Source: Vibrio hyugaensis
Lineage (GTDB): Bacteria; Pseudomonadota; Gammaproteobacteria; Enterobacterales; Vibrionaceae
Length of the DNA stretch: 64,000 nt
Reading direction: 5' to 3'
Assembly: GCF_002906655.1 (NCBI RefSeq)
Contig: NZ_CP025795.1
Coordinates: forward strand, 186,001 to 250,000
Below are positions 61,453 to 64,000 of this stretch, piece after piece (within the stretch, counting starts at the first letter, position 1; each line of letters starts with the position of its first letter). The notes under the pieces are model-generated. The model did no database searches. It was given only the letters and a program-made list of their open reading frames with translations, and had not been told where the DNA came from. Position numbers and translations under genes: made by a program.

Positions 61453-62010
61453 TTAGATTTTGCCAACTAGGTCTAGTGATGGAGCTAGTGTCTCTTCACC
61501 TTCTTTCCATTTAGCTGGGCAAACTTCGCCTGGGTGCGCTGCTACGTATTGAGCTGCTTTCACTTTGCGTAGTAGGTCTTCTGCGTCACGACCGATACCT
61601 TCAGCAGTGATTTCCATTGCTTGGATAGTACCTTCTGGGTCGATTAGGAACGTTGCACGGTCTGCAAGACCTTGACCTTCACGCATCACACCGAAGTTAT
61701 TTGTGATGTTGCCTGTTTGGTCGCCAAGCATGTAGTACTGAATCTTACCGATTGTGTCTGAGCTGTCGTGCCATGCTTTGTGAGTGAAGTGTGTGTCAGT
61801 TGATACTGAGTAAACTTCTACGCCACGTTTTTGTAGCTCTTCGTAGTGGTCTGCTAGGTCGCCCAGTTCTGTTGGACATACAAACGTAAAGTCTGCTGGG
61901 TAGAAGAAGAATACTGCCCATTTACCTAGAACGTCTTGTTCTGTTACTTCAACGAATTCGCCGTTTTTGTACGCTGTAGCTGCAAATGGTTTGATTTGAG
62001 TATTAATCAT
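61453..62010 (-). CDS. ahpC: alkyl hydroperoxide reductase subunit C (peroxiredoxin)
   Basis: 185 residues, the usual 2-Cys AhpC length. Peroxidatic Cys at residue 45 in [14 protein letters not shown] and resolving Cys near residue 164 in [10 protein letters not shown]. It reduces hydrogen and alkyl peroxides. Upstream is an OxyR-like site, and ahpF follows, the standard gene order. Confidence 0.97.
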   Translation of the reverse strand: MINTQIKPFAATAYKNGEFVEVTEQDVLGKWAVFFFYPADFTFVCPTELGDLADHYEELQKRGVEVYSVSTDTHFTHKAWHDSSDTIGKIQYYMLGDQTGNITNNFGVMREGQGLADRATFLIDPEGTIQAMEITAEGIGRDAEDLLRKVKAAQYVAAHPGEVCPAKWKEGEETLAPSLDLVGKI

Positions 62011-62114
62011 AATTTACTTTCCTTTGAATGTTTTAAGCTGAGCTGTTGTTGCTTTCGGAAAGTATATTCTCATCGGAGTGTGTTTAAGGAAAATCGCTTG
62101 TAACTATCCTATTG

Positions 62115-62152
62115 ATAGCCATTTCCTATTTCACTTGATAGGCATATCCGAT
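62115..62152. promoter_or_regulatory. OxyR-like binding site upstream of ahpC
   Basis: Two modules follow the ATAG-N7-CTAT pattern: ATAG-N7-CTAT at 62115-62129 and ATAG-N7-CGAT at 62138-62152. They are separated by 8 rather than 7 bases. The site lies about 105-142 bp before the ahpC ATG. Confidence 0.55.
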
Positions 62153-62315
62153 GTAAGCGGGTTTGCTTTGATAGGTTTTATTGAAGATGAAGGCAGATTA
62201 GCAATAGAGAATAGCGATGATGACCTTGAGTGGAGCGTCTGGATAAGATCAAAAGAGCCTGCATCTTGGCAGGTTCTTTCTAATAGGAAGTGGGGAAGCT
62301 AATGCTTCTATTTTG

Positions 62316-62742
62316 TTAGCTCAGATTGTCGAGCACTTTGCCACACAACTTCTTCAGCATGATCATTTCATCCAGCTCCAATGTGATTTTGCACATCATG
62401 GCGTTTGGCACTGATTTGGCTTGCTCTTTAAGATCACGACCTTGCTCTGTTAGATTGAGTACACGAACGCGTTCATCGGTTTCACTGCGACCACGCTCCA
62501 TCCACATAGCCTTTTGCTTCTAAGCGTTTAAGCAGCGGTGTGAGTGTGCCTGAGTCCAAATGAAGTTGTGACCCCAATTCTTTAACGCTGGCTCCGTCTT
62601 TCTCCCACAACACCATCATCACTAAGTATTGTGAGTAGGTCAGATCAAGCTCGTCCAACAATGGACGGTAAGCTCGGATCACCGCATTTGCTGCACTATA
62701 CAGCGGGAAGCAAACTTGGTTTTCTCGATCTAGAGCTGTCAT
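62316..62742 (-). pseudogene. ohrR: ohrR (MarR-type organic-peroxide regulator), frameshifted
   Basis: The 5' part encodes [74 protein letters not shown], a normal OhrR with its redox Cys in QVCF. The frame then breaks at a tandem TCCA-TCCA (plus strand), about 62496-62510; the second frame continues ERGRSETDERVRVLNLTEQGRDLKEQAKSVPNAMMCKI to 62316. Removing one 4-bp unit restores the expected GYVERGRSETDER. The first codons overlap the ohr fragment. Confidence 0.85.
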
Positions 62743-62874
62743 ACTCGAAGGAAATGGGCGGCACAGGTGCAGCAACTAACCCAGAGCAGCTTTTTGCAGC
62801 GGGCTATTCGGCGTGTTTTTCTAACGCTATTTTACACGTAGCACGTGAAGGTAAAGTAAGCCTTAAAAGTGCGC
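62721..62874 (+). pseudogene. ohr: ohr (organic hydroperoxide resistance) fragment, truncated at both ends
   Basis: The frame carries [50 protein letters not shown], the middle of Ohr with the first catalytic Cys (YSACF). The N-terminal 17 or so residues and the C-terminal half with the second Cys are gone. The reading then enters the IS end and stops after three codons. Upstream codons in this frame are antisense to ohrR. Confidence 0.9.
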
Positions 62875-62912
62875 CTGTCTCTTGATCACTAGACTTGTGA
62901 TCAAGAGACAGG
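62874..62912. mobile_element. scar of an IS4/IS50-type element: two abutting inverted ends
   Basis: Perfect 16-bp inverted arms CCTGTCTCTTGATCAC / GTGATCAAGAGACAGG with a 7-base loop. The CTGTCTCTTGATCA sequence is the known Tn5/IS50-family inside end type. ohr is cut exactly at this edge. No matching target duplication flanks it. Confidence 0.75.
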
Positions 62913-62932
62913 CAACGATGCAGGCTTTTGGT

Positions 62933-63832
62933 TTATTTGATGGCGGTGCAGAAGCTAACGTCTGCATGGTGCGTTTGTGGGTCGAAGCTGTGGTAGAGCT
63001 CAAAGCAAGGACGGTCGTCGTTCTCAATACCGGATTTAATCACCTTGCTCATGACATCATCCCACGCTTTTGAGTATTGGCTCGGGTCGGTAATGTGCTG
63101 GCGCATCACCGCATATTGACCGCCGGGGAAGTCCTGCAGCTCAATGCCTTTCGGTACTTCCGTATCTTCTGGCACCATTAGACAGATGTCAGTACGACAC
63201 TTCTCGTCTGGCGTAATTTCCGGGTTGTCATGGTAGATGAAGATGCAGGTATTGCCCGCCAAACCTTTCATTCCTGCCCATTGATACAAGCGACCTGATG
63301 GCTCTTCATAGCCTTGGCCGTAAGGGCCGTTTACGCGAATGTAAGCCAGTTTTGCTTTTTCAAAGTTTTGCGTTTCCATTGTCGTGCTCCATTTGGTGAG
63401 TTCAGAGCCAGTATATGAATCGCTTGGTGTTACTTCGTTTCCATTCTTGCGCAACGTGTGTCCAATCTTGCTGTTTCGTGCTAATTCAGAAAACTGCTGG
63501 TAGTTTTCGCAGTCACGAAAGGCTGTAGGTGTGACGCCATAATGTTGTTTGAAGGCTTTGGCTAAGCTCTGTGAGCTAGAAAATCCGTACTCTAGGGCAA
63601 TGTTCAATACCGGTTGCTTGGATTTGAATAAGTCATCGGCGGCGGCTTCTAGACGTAAACGTCGAATGAAATCGGCCAATGTCTCGCCTTGCACGGCTTT
63701 GAAGGTGCGATGAAAGTGATAAGGGGAAAGGTTTGCCAGCGCAGCCACTTCTGGCAGGTTGAGTGGTTCATTAAAGTGTTGTTCTAAATAACGAATCACA
63801 GGAACCAGTCGTTGGTGGTAATCGACGCGCAT
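62933..63832 (-). CDS. AraC-family regulator with GyrI-like effector domain
   Basis: 299 residues: an N-terminal double helix-turn-helix (FNEPLNLPEVAALANLSPYHFHRTFKAVQGETLADFIRRLRLEAAADDL and VLNIALEYGFSSSQSLAKAFKQHYGVTPTAFR) and a C-terminal GyrI/SbmC-like small-molecule domain (residues about 155-299). The order matches Rob/SoxS-like multidrug regulators that sense lipophilic compounds. The gene is complete and lies just beyond the IS scar. Confidence 0.9.
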   Translation of the reverse strand: MRVDYHQRLVPVIRYLEQHFNEPLNLPEVAALANLSPYHFHRTFKAVQGETLADFIRRLRLEAAADDLFKSKQPVLNIALEYGFSSSQSLAKAFKQHYGVTPTAFRDCENYQQFSELARNSKIGHTLRKNGNEVTPSDSYTGSELTKWSTTMETQNFEKAKLAYIRVNGPYGQGYEEPSGRLYQWAGMKGLAGNTCIFIYHDNPEITPDEKCRTDICLMVPEDTEVPKGIELQDFPGGQYAVMRQHITDPSQYSKAWDDVMSKVIKSGIENDDRPCFELYHSFDPQTHHADVSFCTAIK

Positions 63833-64000
63833 CGTGGTATTTCCTTGTTCTGTTCAGCTTGTTTTCTCTGCTCAAAGCCTACCGTAATCCAACAAGCTTG
63901 CAAGGGAGCAGGGTGAGAAATGCGTGGCGAGATTAGCGTCAATCAGTCACACTTAACGAGCAGATGTTTAAGCAAAAACGTTGCGCTTATTATCTTTACT

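Noticed and set aside
62078..62302. 74-codon plus-strand frame over the ahpC promoter
   Set aside because: It covers the OxyR-like site, has no ribosome site and no known family.
1..64000. CRISPR array, prophage or integron cassettes
   Set aside because: No regularly spaced short repeats, phage structural genes or attC-type repeats were seen; the dispersed repeats are MITEs and coding Ig repeats.

Overview
The window looks like a chromosomal segment of a Vibrio, most likely of the Harveyi clade (V. parahaemolyticus / alginolyticus / harveyi group). This rests on familiar gene content (a putR-putA-putP proline locus, ahpCF, pdxH, many GNAT, AraC, Lrp and LysR genes), moderate GC, and short palindromic MITE families. 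No rRNA, tRNA, CRISPR array or prophage was seen. The species is an inference.

Region 1 (1-10016) is the most unusual part. Two divergent operons share a 177-bp promoter region holding a near-consensus lux box (5136-5155). Rightward are an AvrD-family protein (the family that makes syringolide acyl-sugar signals in Pseudomonas syringae), a NadR-like P-loop ATPase and an RND/MMPL exporter, closed by a strong terminator. Leftward are a LolA-like periplasmic lipid carrier, an outer-membrane beta-barrel, a DctB-like sensor kinase and a DctD-like response regulator with a decayed AAA+ domain. A solo LuxR-type regulator follows the exporter. I read this as a candidate system to make, export and sense a lipid-like small molecule under LuxR control.

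Region 2 (10.4-20.3 kb) holds pdxH, a PAS-LuxR regulator, a candidate minus-strand small RNA, a 268-bp MITE, and the proline catabolism locus: an AraC regulator (PutR) with an upstream palindrome and a leader ORF, bifunctional putA, a short aldehyde-dehydrogenase-like gene and putP. A ComEA-like helix-hairpin-helix secreted protein follows.

Region 3 (20.4-30 kb) is a mixed stretch: a TA-flanked MITE, acetyltransferases, an RRM protein, a frameshifted histidine phosphatase, several very small genes (two with CxxC pairs), an Lrp regulator, a DUF445 protein, an ABC exporter and a CtlX-like amidinohydrolase.

Region 4 (30-51 kb) has a 1499-residue lipoprotein with Ig-like repeats, a 28-codon relic of a mannonate dehydratase gene, a MalY/PatB lyase, a rhodanese, a SigZ-like sigma factor, a DEAD-box helicase, and assorted metabolic genes each with a nearby regulator (Lrp-LysE, LysR-GH4), plus a CZB chemoreceptor.

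Region 5 (51-59.7 kb) is a hexuronate locus: uxuR, a HAD phosphatase, a manA-like isomerase, uxuB, a sodium:solute symporter and uxuA. A UxuR/ExuR-type operator lies between the divergent uxuB and symporter genes. Two copies of the same MITE bracket manA-uxuB-symporter-uxuA exactly, and an IS5-type transposase relic lies just outside.

Region 6 (59.7-64 kb) is peroxide defence: ahpC and ahpF with an OxyR-like site, next to a heavily decayed ohr/ohrR pair (a fusion deletion, a 4-bp duplication and an IS scar), and an AraC-GyrI regulator.
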